DNA of 10,019 bases, taken from contig CAZPMO010000181.1 of NCBI GenBank assembly GCA_964587515.1, positions 1-10,019 on the forward strand, given 5' to 3'. How positions within the stretch are numbered: position 1 is the first letter of the stretch; each line of letters opens with the position of its first letter. Made by a program: the position numbers and the translations under genes. The DNA is from CAZPMO01 sp964587515 (GTDB lineage Bacteria; Pseudomonadota; Alphaproteobacteria; MPNO01). This document shows, piece by piece, positions 1-6,868 of the stretch. The notes beneath the pieces are model-generated. The model worked only from the letters and a program-made list of their open reading frames with translations. It had not been told where the DNA came from and ran no database searches.

Positions 1-785
1 GGAAGGCCTATGATCCATGGCGCCGCAGTTGTCTTTAAGAGAACATCTCCCAATCCCGCAATATTTTCTGGCATCGGCCAGTCGTTTAAACGGATAAGAA
101 AAATTCCAAGCATAAGTCCCAAAAACATACTTCCAGCATCTCCAAGAAACACTTGTCGAGTGGCACCAAAGATTCCTAAATTGAAAAGAAGAAATATTCC
201 GACCAGGCCACTGAGCAGAATCAAAATTCCGAAAGAGTCCCATAGGCCAGCGCGGTAGCAGAGAAGAGCAAGTGCGGTTAACGAGATTAAACAAGTACCA
301 CCTGCCAAGCCGTCGTGTCCGTCTATCATATTAAAGGCGTTGATCACTGCTACAAGACCTAGGATAGTGAAAGGAACAGCAAGAATACTAAGGCCTTGAT
401 CAATACCCAAAGTAAATACATCACCGATTTCCGACACTCTCAGGTCACCTAGAGTGACTAATATGGCGCACACACCAACCTGACCCAAAAGCTTGACAGA
501 TGCTGATGTGTCCCTTCTATCATCAAGAATGCCAATTATTAGAAGGAGGCTCCCTGAGAAAAACATCAATCGATAGTCTCTTAAACTAAACGGCATGAGG
601 AGCATCGAAAGAAAAAAGATCGTTCCGATTCCAATTCCGCCGATCAACGGCACTTCCCGGGTGTGCAACTTACGAATGCTGGGTTTATCGACGAGACCAA
701 TATTTCGAGCAATTTGGGAGAGATAGACCATCATGAACGCCATCAACGCCATGGCGATCCCCAAGATAATCAGATATTTGGTCAC
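1..785 (-). CDS. WecA/MraY-superfamily undecaprenyl-phosphate sugar-1-phosphate transferase (partial, C-terminus off the left edge)
   Basis: This is an integral membrane enzyme that should transfer a sugar-1-phosphate (GlcNAc-1-P or a related amino sugar) from a UDP-sugar to undecaprenyl phosphate, starting repeat-unit assembly. My own translation gives 261 codons before the edge. Visible signatures are GLVDKPSIRKLHTREVPLIGG (residues 30-50, cytoplasmic substrate loop), the Asp-Asp pair at 88-89 (LDDRRD), NAFNMIDGHDGLAGG (149-163) and VFLGDAGS (212-219), with hydrophobic helices between them. All match the WecA group rather than MraY itself. About 100 residues, including the His-rich HIHH-type loop, should lie beyond position 1. 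I chose the GTG at 783-785: an in-frame TAG lies just upstream, and GGAG (794-797) sits 8 nt before it. An ATG at 750-752 (codon 12) is the alternative but would trim the first helix. The usual DGIDG reads DGHDG here. The exact donor sugar cannot be read from the sequence. Confidence 0.93.
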   Translation of the reverse strand, partial: MTKYLIILGIAMALMAFMMVYLSQIARNIGLVDKPSIRKLHTREVPLIGGIGIGTIFFLSMLLMPFSLRDYRLMFFSGSLLLIIGILDDRRDTSASVKLLGQVGVCAILVTLGDLRVSEIGDVFTLGIDQGLSILAVPFTILGLVAVINAFNMIDGHDGLAGGTCLISLTALALLCYRAGLWDSFGILILLSGLVGIFLLFNLGIFGATRQVFLGDAGSMFLGLMLGIFLIRLNDWPMPENIAGLGDVLLKTTAAPWIIGL

Positions 786-977
786 GCTCTATTCTCCAAA
801 ATTTCTCGGGATGATACGAGAGGCTCAGCGCTTGGAAAAGTCTGCTGAATACCAAAATATCGCATCGTCCCAATATTTAAACTCAACGGAGTTTTTGTTT
901 TAGAGACGAGCACTTCTCAACGCGAAGCCGTTTAGCGACCCGCAATTTGACTATCCGTCTCCATTGGCAAAAAACTC
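786..977. other. Intergenic spacer before the WecA-like gene
   Basis: This is the only sizeable spacer in the window, about 190 nt against 31 nt or less elsewhere. It separates the seven-gene run from the WecA-like gene. On the minus strand it ends in a good Shine-Dalgarno (GGAG, 794-797). A perfect 6-bp inverted repeat (AAACTC/GAGTTT, 879-884 and 889-894, AACG loop) lies in it; its T-rich flank is on the plus strand, away from the direction of these genes. I see no convincing sigma-70 promoter. The spacing allows a separate promoter for the downstream gene, but the sequence does not prove one. Confidence 0.5.
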
Positions 978-2129
978 TCAGCGCTGAATCTCCGCAAGTA
1001 GCTCAAGATACTTTTTGATAATGACTCTCTCATCAAACATAATTTCAACCCGACGTCTTCCCGACTCCGCCATTTTCTCCCAATCAAGGACTCCGAAGTC
1101 TAGCATCTGTTCTATTTTGGAAACCAAATCATCGACGGATCTTGGCCTACATAACAAACCGTTTTCACCGTTAACCACGACCTCGCGACATCCCGGCACA
1201 TTTGTCGCAATAACCGGACGACCCATTGACCCTGCCTCAATCAATGATTTCGGCAATCCCTCCCGATAAGAAGGCAGCGCTACACAATAGGCCGCTTTTA
1301 TTGTAGGGCGAATATCATCTGCCCAGTCGAGAAACTCGATAAACGGGAACTTTTTCCACTTCTCGACATCATCCGGACGTACAGAGGTTAGGTTCTGAGG
1401 GGCTAAGCCTCCCAAGAACTGAAAAGTAACTGCTCCTTTTTCTTTATAGCGCGGCGCGATAATTTTTGCGGCCTCAACTAATTCACTTACGCCTTTATCG
1501 TAGAGGAGTCGACCGATAAACAGTATTTTTTTATCAGTGCAATGAGTGTACTCCGACTTAGGAAATCGATCCACGTTGACACCGGATCCTGGAATTATTA
1601 TTTTTTTCCGACCTGAACCGATCCCCAATTTTTTAAACATCTCCTCATCATCCTGATTCTGGAACACTATAGCTGCACAGCGCCTCTGGCTAATCCGATA
1701 AAGCATCACTACCAATTTTTGTAGCAGGCCGCCAGCAATAAATGCGGTGCCAAGACCGGTAACAGTGCTAAGTAACGGTAGGTTTAAGAGTTGGGTGCTG
1801 ATTCCAAGATAAATGTTTGGTTTAACCGTGAAGCTTAAAACCGCTGCGGGCTTGAGTCTCATGAGCAACTGCAGGAGCCTGAAACTCGTCTTCAACTCCC
1901 TAAATGGATTCTGACTCTTGCTATCAAGGGGAACCGGATGGGTATGGTACCCGCGAGATGCGAGCTCCCGCAGATATCTATCAATCGGCGCTATGAGGAT
2001 GACTTCGAATCCTTCTTGAGAAAGATGCTCGATTAGATTGCGTCTAAAATTAAAAAGATACCAGCCTGTATTTGCTGCTAACACAACCCTTTTGCTCTGT
2101 GTTTTCAATTTACTACGTCTGGTCTTCAA
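978..2129 (-). CDS. GT4-family glycosyltransferase, PglA/CapM-like
   Basis: This is a retaining GT-B glycosyltransferase of 383 residues, a normal GT4 length, expected to add a sugar to an undecaprenyl-diphosphate-linked acceptor on the cytoplasmic face. The N-terminal acceptor domain (about 14-175) contains NTGWYLFNFR (20-29), TVKPNIYLGI (101-110), TVTGLGTAF (122-130) and VFQNQDDEEMF (155-165). This set is typical of the PglA (bacillosaminyl-PP-undecaprenol N-acetylgalactosaminyltransferase) and CapM group. The C-terminal donor domain has IPGSGVNVDRF (179-189), FIGRLLYDKG (204-213) and the EX7E motif E290-GLPKSLI-E298, followed by GRPVIATNVPGCREVV. There is no signal peptide and no membrane helix. 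The start is TTG at 2127-2129 with only a weak ribosome site. The frame stays open upstream, and another TTG at codon 8 is possible; conserved sequence starts near residue 14, so the true start is uncertain by a few codons. The gene begins 13 nt after the amidotransferase stop. The sugar specificity is inferred only at group level. Confidence 0.92.
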   Translation of the reverse strand: MKTRRSKLKTQSKRVVLAANTGWYLFNFRRNLIEHLSQEGFEVILIAPIDRYLRELASRGYHTHPVPLDSKSQNPFRELKTSFRLLQLLMRLKPAAVLSFTVKPNIYLGISTQLLNLPLLSTVTGLGTAFIAGGLLQKLVVMLYRISQRRCAAIVFQNQDDEEMFKKLGIGSGRKKIIIPGSGVNVDRFPKSEYTHCTDKKILFIGRLLYDKGVSELVEAAKIIAPRYKEKGAVTFQFLGGLAPQNLTSVRPDDVEKWKKFPFIEFLDWADDIRPTIKAAYCVALPSYREGLPKSLIEAGSMGRPVIATNVPGCREVVVNGENGLLCRPRSVDDLVSKIEQMLDFGVLDWEKMAESGRRRVEIMFDERVIIKKYLELLAEIQR

Positions 2130-2142
2130 CCATAGAGTACAC

Positions 2143-3747
2143 TCAATCTCTATCGTCCATCACATGTGCAATCCATGATTGAAACATGAGTAGCGGCCAC
2201 AACTGCTGATAATGGTCTTTCGATCCTGATAGATGCTCTAACCAACATTTCGTAACCAGATTCACATCGAAGATCCCTAACGATCTAAGGTTTTCCTGAG
2301 ACAACAGTTCACTCGCCCATAGTCTTAGTTCTCCTCTCAGCCAGCTCCCAATCGGTACGGCGAAACCTGTTTTCGGCTTCTCTATTATTTTCTTGGGCAC
2401 ATAGGCATGCAACGCGTTTCGGAGTAAGATTTTTGATTGCCCACTATCTATGAAGAACCTCTTCGGAACATTGTTCATGTAGCTAACGACCCGTGAATCA
2501 ACTAAAGGCAATCGTGTCTCAAGACCCACGCTCATCGCNNNNNNNNNNNNNNNNNNNNNNNNNNNNNNNNNNNNNNNNNNNNNNNNNNNNNNNNNNNNNN
2601 NNNNNNNNNNNNNNNNNNNNNNNNNNNNNNNNNNNNNNTCTTTCGCAGCACCTCGGCAAATCGCTAATGTAGCGATTTGGGATGAATCAGCAAATGGCTC
2701 AGAAAATACATGCGGCATAGAAAGAATAATTTCTTGTGCTTGTTCGACAGAGACACGGATTTCTCTGTGATCAGTTCCTAGCCAGTTTGCAACCTCGAGA
2801 GCTTGAGGACCCTCATTAAATTCCTTTTCGTCAAATGTTGCGGTGAAGGTTTTGATGTTCTCTCCCGAAACCTGTTGGTGAATCGCGGTTACCAATGTCG
2901 AGTCAATCCCGCCTGAAAGAAACGATCCAACCGGTACGTCGGCATCACCCTGCTCGTAAATAACCTGTTCCAGGATTGCAATGAGTTCTGAAGTAGCTTG
3001 TTTTTTGCAAATATTGGAGTTTTTCGAATTAAAGACATCATTCGCCTTCCGAGACCACCACCTCTTTTTCGTGAAACAGTTCCAACTACCATGCTCTAAC
3101 CTGAATTTCCAAAGATTGGCCGGCTCCAGCTTGCTAACTCCAGTGAAGATAGTTTCAGGGGACGGGATATAGTTCAGAGACAGCAATGTCTTTACAGCAT
3201 TACGATTGATGGCTTTTTCCGGATCAACCTGATAAAACAAGGTTCGTAAATCGGAGGAAAATGCGACGTGACCATCTTCCCTCTCACCGACATAGAGAGG
3301 CTTTTCCCCAAGCCGATCTCTTACAAGAGAAAGTTCATCTAGTTCTTGATCAACCAAGGCGAACGCGAACATCCCGTGTATCTTTTCTAGTGTCTCGTCA
3401 AGCCCCCATGTCTCGATAGCGGCGAGCAATACTTCCGTATCCGATCCTCCTCGGAAGTGGCATCCAAAGTCGACTAACTCCGATTTCAGATCTCGGAAGT
3501 TATAGATCTCACCATTAAAGGAGATGACATAACGTCCTTGCGAGGAAACCATCGGCTGATGCCCCACCTCCCCAAGTCCCACAATCGAGAGCCTGGTGTG
3601 ACCAAGGCCAACTCCCTTCTGCGCATCGAGCCAATGTCCCAACCCATCTGGACCTCGATGCTCGATAGATTGATTCATACGATTTAGAAGCGCAACTCCG
3701 TCTTTCTCAGACAAATTCGGATCTAGGTATCCTGCAATTCCACACAT
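2143..3747 (-). CDS. asnB: AsnB-type glutamine-hydrolysing asparagine synthase / sugar amidotransferase (interrupted by assembly gap)
   Basis: The enzyme hydrolyses glutamine in an N-terminal Ntn domain and passes ammonia to an ATP-activated carboxylate. Cys2 directly after the initiator (MCGIAGY) is the nucleophile. EHRGPDG (29-35), HTRLSIVG (50-57), FNGEIYNF (77-84) and GSDTE (101-105) form the glutaminase site, and SGGIDS (278-283) is the ATP-pyrophosphatase loop. After the gap, AMSVGLETRLPLVDSRVV and EKPKTGFAVPIGSWLRG are the standard C-terminal blocks. 100 N (2539-2638) replace the stretch that normally carries SGDGGDELFGGY, and the 534-residue reading is short for a family of about 600-650 residues, so the real gap is probably longer. 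The frame agrees on both sides. The ATG at 3745-3747 follows an AAAGAG-like ribosome site. In sugar loci such enzymes (WbpS is the named analogue) are thought to amidate uronic acids; asparagine synthesis itself cannot be excluded. It lies 31 nt after one GT4 gene and 13 nt before another. Confidence 0.93.
   Translation of the reverse strand: MCGIAGYLDPNLSEKDGVALLNRMNQSIEHRGPDGLGHWLDAQKGVGLGHTRLSIVGLGEVGHQPMVSSQGRYVISFNGEIYNFRDLKSELVDFGCHFRGGSDTEVLLAAIETWGLDETLEKIHGMFAFALVDQELDELSLVRDRLGEKPLYVGEREDGHVAFSSDLRTLFYQVDPEKAINRNAVKTLLSLNYIPSPETIFTGVSKLEPANLWKFRLEHGSWNCFTKKRWWSRKANDVFNSKNSNICKKQATSELIAILEQVIYEQGDADVPVGSFLSGGIDSTLVTAIHQQVSGENIKTFTATFDEKEFNEGPQALEVANWLGTDHREIRVSVEQAQEIILSMPHVFSEPFADSSQIATLAICRGAAKXXXXXXXXXXXXXXXXXXXXXXXXXXXXXXXXXXAMSVGLETRLPLVDSRVVSYMNNVPKRFFIDSGQSKILLRNALHAYVPKKIIEKPKTGFAVPIGSWLRGELRLWASELLSQENLRSLGIFDVNLVTKCWLEHLSGSKDHYQQLWPLLMFQSWIAHVMDDRD
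2539..2638. other. Assembly gap (100 N) inside the AsnB-type gene
   Basis: This is a run of exactly 100 undetermined bases, a common placeholder for a scaffold gap of unknown size. It lies between the codons for ADSSQIATLAICRGAAK and those for AMSVGLETRLPLVD. In AsnB proteins these blocks are usually separated by well over 33 residues, so the stated length is probably too small. Confidence 0.97.
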
Positions 3748-3778
3748 ACAGCTCTTTCACCTTTTCTCGGCTGCCAAT

Positions 3779-4933
3779 CTACCGCCCACACAATTCAAGG
3801 ATAACGTTCTCCGTATTTCTGACACTTCGCTCCACCGAGAATGTTTCTTGAATGAGGGCCCTCCCTCGCTTCGACATTTCAGCAACCGTTTCTGGATTCT
3901 TCAATATCCACGATAGTGCCTGAGCAAGCTGATCGGGATTCTTTGGTGGAATCACGACTGCGGTATCCCGAACAATCACTGCAGCGTCTCCAATATTTGT
4001 AACAACCGTTGGTCTTTGCATGGAAAGTGACTCACCAACTACGTTTGGAAAACCATCTCCTTCTGTTGAAGCTAAGGTGACAATCTCACATGCCGAAAGG
4101 ATCGAACGAATATCCACTCTATCCCCTAGCCACATGACTCCTGCTCTTACCTTCAGTTGCTCACATAATTCATCATATTCTTTAATTAACTCTGGATTAC
4201 CTCGCCCAACGCAAATCAAAACAAATTTTTTATCCAATACATCGGATTCCAATAACCTTAGTCCTTGAATAAGAGTATCAAAACCTTTCTCCCGCACAAC
4301 CCGCGCGATTTGTCCAATTACTATCGTGTCCTCCGCGATATTCAACTCTCGTCTAATCTTGATCCGTTCCGACCCATCCAGAGATGGCGTAAACTTCCGA
4401 CAGTCGATACCATTAGGTATAACAACCGGGTTTGGGATGCGGTAGCCACTCGTAAGGAAGTCTTCGAGCCCCTGGTGATTGTTCGCAATCACAAGGTCAG
4501 GCCGAAAAGATAAGATTGACGCCACTTTTTGGATGACTAGATCGCGACGCGTTCTAGTATCGTTGGAGAATTGAGAAACACGAATACCCCAAATTATCCT
4601 AAGGCTCCGAAATATTAACCCAATGCTTCCAGTGAGAACATTTGCATTTTCGAGATACGAATAAACGACGTCTGGCTTATTCCTTTTGATCAGGAGGCCT
4701 AAGCGAACCAGTCGTACCAAAAAGCCGCGTAGTCGTTGAGAGTCCAGTACAAATATCTTGACATGGATAATCCCATCTAATTCATTTAAAAATATTCCCT
4801 GCCTTTGATACAACGCCAGATAAACATCAAACTTTGACTTGTCCACATGTTTGCACAACTGGACTACCTGTTTTTCAGCACCTCCAGTCTCCAGATTGGG
4901 ATGAACAATCAACAGTTTAATTTTTTTTGACAA
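3779..4933 (-). CDS. GT4-family glycosyltransferase with Asp in place of the first Glu of the EX7E motif
   Basis: This 384-residue GT-B retaining glycosyltransferase probably extends the lipid-linked oligosaccharide in the cytoplasm. The N-terminal domain has the GGAEKQV loop (17-23) that follows the first strand (LLIVHPNLETGGAE), then PDVVYSYLENANVL (87-100) and WGIRVSQ (115-121). PNGIDCRKFTP (173-183) marks the domain junction. The donor domain carries IGQIARVVREKGFDTLI (206-222), the K216 region, CVGRG (241-245) and STEGDGFPNVVGES (289-302). In that last motif the residue in register with the first glutamate of EX7E is Asp293, with Glu301 as the second; related GT4 enzymes with DGxPN exist, so activity is expected. 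The start is TTG at 4931-4933: the upstream stop is in frame 12 nt before it, and AGG lies 8 nt upstream. It follows the large membrane protein and precedes the amidotransferase by 31 nt. The sugar donor is unknown. Confidence 0.92.
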   Translation of the reverse strand: MSKKIKLLIVHPNLETGGAEKQVVQLCKHVDKSKFDVYLALYQRQGIFLNELDGIIHVKIFVLDSQRLRGFLVRLVRLGLLIKRNKPDVVYSYLENANVLTGSIGLIFRSLRIIWGIRVSQFSNDTRTRRDLVIQKVASILSFRPDLVIANNHQGLEDFLTSGYRIPNPVVIPNGIDCRKFTPSLDGSERIKIRRELNIAEDTIVIGQIARVVREKGFDTLIQGLRLLESDVLDKKFVLICVGRGNPELIKEYDELCEQLKVRAGVMWLGDRVDIRSILSACEIVTLASTEGDGFPNVVGESLSMQRPTVVTNIGDAAVIVRDTAVVIPPKNPDQLAQALSWILKNPETVAEMSKRGRALIQETFSVERSVRNTENVILELCGR

Positions 4934-4945
4934 TCGCGAGACCTG

Positions 4946-6868
4946 TTATTGAATCTCGTAGACAACGATATCTGGCGCATCCCATATCCGCTTGAAATGT
5001 GGCGCGGTAGAGGCATACTCTAAAAATTCATTAGTGTAATGCTGGTCGAGCTGCAATACACTCTCTGACCAGTGACCAGATACCCTGCCCAACTCACTTG
5101 CCGCGCCCACCCTTTGATTAACTACTACAAGCCATCCACGATGATCACGAAAACTCGACTCTGAGTATCCGGGCTTATTAAAGTCCTCGTAATTCTTCTT
5201 GTGAAATTTCCAGCGTCGATGGCGATGTTGGGTGGTAGAAGTCAAGAAATAGCCGGTGATTGGATCGGTTAGTAGATCTCGTCGTCCTTGCACTTCATTC
5301 ATGAATCCAATCAGATCTGCCCAATGCACATAGCTTGCACCGCTTGATGTCGGCTTCAGGGTAAATTTTTTTGCCGTTAAGGAGTAATTTCCGAGATGCG
5401 GGGATAACACTATGAACAGCAGAATTGCCATACCTGCCGGTACTAATCGAATTCTGTCGATGCTCCTTAATGTTGTACAACTTCTATCCCAATAAACACA
5501 CACTGACAACGCAACAATTGCGAACGTCGGTATTGCATACGCAAGACGCCAAGTGACCTCTGAGCCGACGCTTAATTCGAAATATCTGTTGGTGATTGGG
5601 TTCAATGTAAACACTAAGACACCGACCGTTAGGACCCAAAGTATTTCTAACCCAACCTTCTTGCCTTTGGCTGATCCTACCAATAGCAAAGCAATTAAGC
5701 CCAATAACCCCACTGCTTCGAAGAATTGGCTTTGCAGACGAAATAAGTAAATTCCTTCGAGCGCGGGAACGTACGCCCCAAGATTGAAGAAGTCTCTGTG
5801 GCTAATTCGAACCTCGGGCAACAAAGTTGAAGCCCCAACACCGAATAACGTTACGATACACACGACGACTATGACGAAAACGGCACTTCTGTAGCTTTCT
5901 TGAGGGCCAGTCATCTTCCCTTTGACACCCGCTGAGGTCAATCGACGCAAACCTATCCATATGAGGCTCGCGCTTACCGTCACTGCGATAAAAAGACTTT
6001 CCTGTTTATGTATAAAGAAAGCCAAGAGTCCGCATACGCCGACAGTCAGCAAAGGCCTGACGCATCTCCGTCCGCTGCCACGGTTTGCTGAGATAAGGTT
6101 ACTACACGCCAACACTGCCGCAAGAAAAAGGCAATATGCCGGAAACGATGGGGAAAACGCGTAATACCTCAAGTACGAGAAGGGCCCTAAACCAAAGAAT
6201 AAAATAAAACACCAGACACTTAGATTCCCAGCCACCAACGCAGTATCTGCTCTCATCCCGCTAGCGCGCGAAAGCGAGGCGGTAAACTGAAATACCGCGA
6301 GGAGAATAACAGCTGAGTTTAGGAACGATACTGCTCGAAAAAACTCTTCAAAATCTGCTCCGCTCAAAAACCACACGAGCGCATTAAATGTGTACCAAGA
6401 ATTTCTGGCTAAGTTACTGCCTGACTCAAGATAGCTTTTTTCAAGCCGAATATTTTCCAGATGCTGCCAAACGTCAGCGGGTAACTCTGAGTATGGCCCA
6501 AGAACCCACAAAACCATTAGTGAGAAAAAAAAAGGCGAGAGCATCGCAAATTTTCCCCACATTGATTTTTTGAACACTAAACCTAAAGTATTTTTCGGGT
6601 AAACAATTTTCTGCACACCACGGGGCATCAAGTAAGGGTGTGATAGCTGCAACAACAAAAAGATCCCGGATGCCGGGAGCACAAAGAACAGATAGAGTTT
6701 TTCGAAACTGATTGGGATCCACTCTGACAACTCAGTGGCACACAGCACAGTCAGCAGAGCAGCGACAACCGATGAGAAAAAACGACTCTCGCTGAATCCT
6801 ATTATCCGACCGAATACCACTCCAGGTCCGGCAAGAATAATCGCGTAGATCAACGAAACGCTGATCAT
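4946..6868 (-). CDS. Large polytopic membrane protein, GT-C-like, uncharacterised
   Basis: I do not recognise a named family. The 640-residue protein has about 13-14 hydrophobic segments (roughly 1-20, 29-46, 57-76, 105-123, 178-197, 208-228, 240-258, 271-285, 290-306, 328-345, 383-399, 405-421, 443-459, 477-494) followed by a soluble tail of about 145 residues. A long loop (124-177) after the fourth segment contains acidic residues in SELPADVWQHLEN (E128, D132, E138). The tail ends in RGWLVVVNQR (577-586) and FKRIWDAPDIVVYEIQ (625-640), a strand pattern that often closes GT-C-type membrane glycosyltransferases. This architecture fits a polyprenyl-phosphate-sugar-dependent transferase acting on the outer face of the inner membrane. 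A polymerase or ligase-like role is less likely but cannot be excluded. The ATG at 6866-6868 overlaps the TGA of the preceding hydrolase (ATGA), suggesting translational coupling. The next GT4 gene begins 12 nt downstream. The gene is intact; the function is inference from topology. Confidence 0.82.
   Translation of the reverse strand: MISVSLIYAIILAGPGVVFGRIIGFSESRFFSSVVAALLTVLCATELSEWIPISFEKLYLFFVLPASGIFLLLQLSHPYLMPRGVQKIVYPKNTLGLVFKKSMWGKFAMLSPFFFSLMVLWVLGPYSELPADVWQHLENIRLEKSYLESGSNLARNSWYTFNALVWFLSGADFEEFFRAVSFLNSAVILLAVFQFTASLSRASGMRADTALVAGNLSVWCFILFFGLGPFSYLRYYAFSPSFPAYCLFLAAVLACSNLISANRGSGRRCVRPLLTVGVCGLLAFFIHKQESLFIAVTVSASLIWIGLRRLTSAGVKGKMTGPQESYRSAVFVIVVVCIVTLFGVGASTLLPEVRISHRDFFNLGAYVPALEGIYLFRLQSQFFEAVGLLGLIALLLVGSAKGKKVGLEILWVLTVGVLVFTLNPITNRYFELSVGSEVTWRLAYAIPTFAIVALSVCVYWDRSCTTLRSIDRIRLVPAGMAILLFIVLSPHLGNYSLTAKKFTLKPTSSGASYVHWADLIGFMNEVQGRRDLLTDPITGYFLTSTTQHRHRRWKFHKKNYEDFNKPGYSESSFRDHRGWLVVVNQRVGAASELGRVSGHWSESVLQLDQHYTNEFLEYASTAPHFKRIWDAPDIVVYEIQ
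6865..6868 (-). promoter_or_regulatory. ATGA stop-start overlap
   Basis: The TGA (6865-6867) that ends the alpha/beta hydrolase shares bases with the ATG (6866-6868) of the membrane protein. Such overlaps usually couple translation of the second gene to termination of the first, so the two proteins are likely made in linked amounts. Confidence 0.75.

Noticed and set aside
10..258. A plus-strand open frame of 82 codons at the left edge.
   Set aside because: It is the complement of the conserved WecA-like gene (VFLGDAGS region), and its Lys/Pro/Ser-rich product looks like a shadow frame.
856..886. Minus-strand TTGAGT and GATATT as a possible -35/-10 pair ahead of the WecA-like gene.
   Set aside because: Each box matches only 4 of 6 consensus bases and the spacing is 19 nt, so the pair is no better than chance in an AT-rich spacer.
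879..894. Inverted repeat AAACTC-AACG-GAGTTT followed by a T-rich stretch, resembling an intrinsic terminator.
   Set aside because: The T-rich side is on the plus strand, where no gene precedes it. The stem is only 6 bp with few G:C pairs, so it is not supported as a terminator for the minus-strand genes.
2131..2133. An ATG just before the PglA-like gene as its true start.
   Set aside because: It is in a different frame from the glycosyltransferase and meets a stop after six codons.
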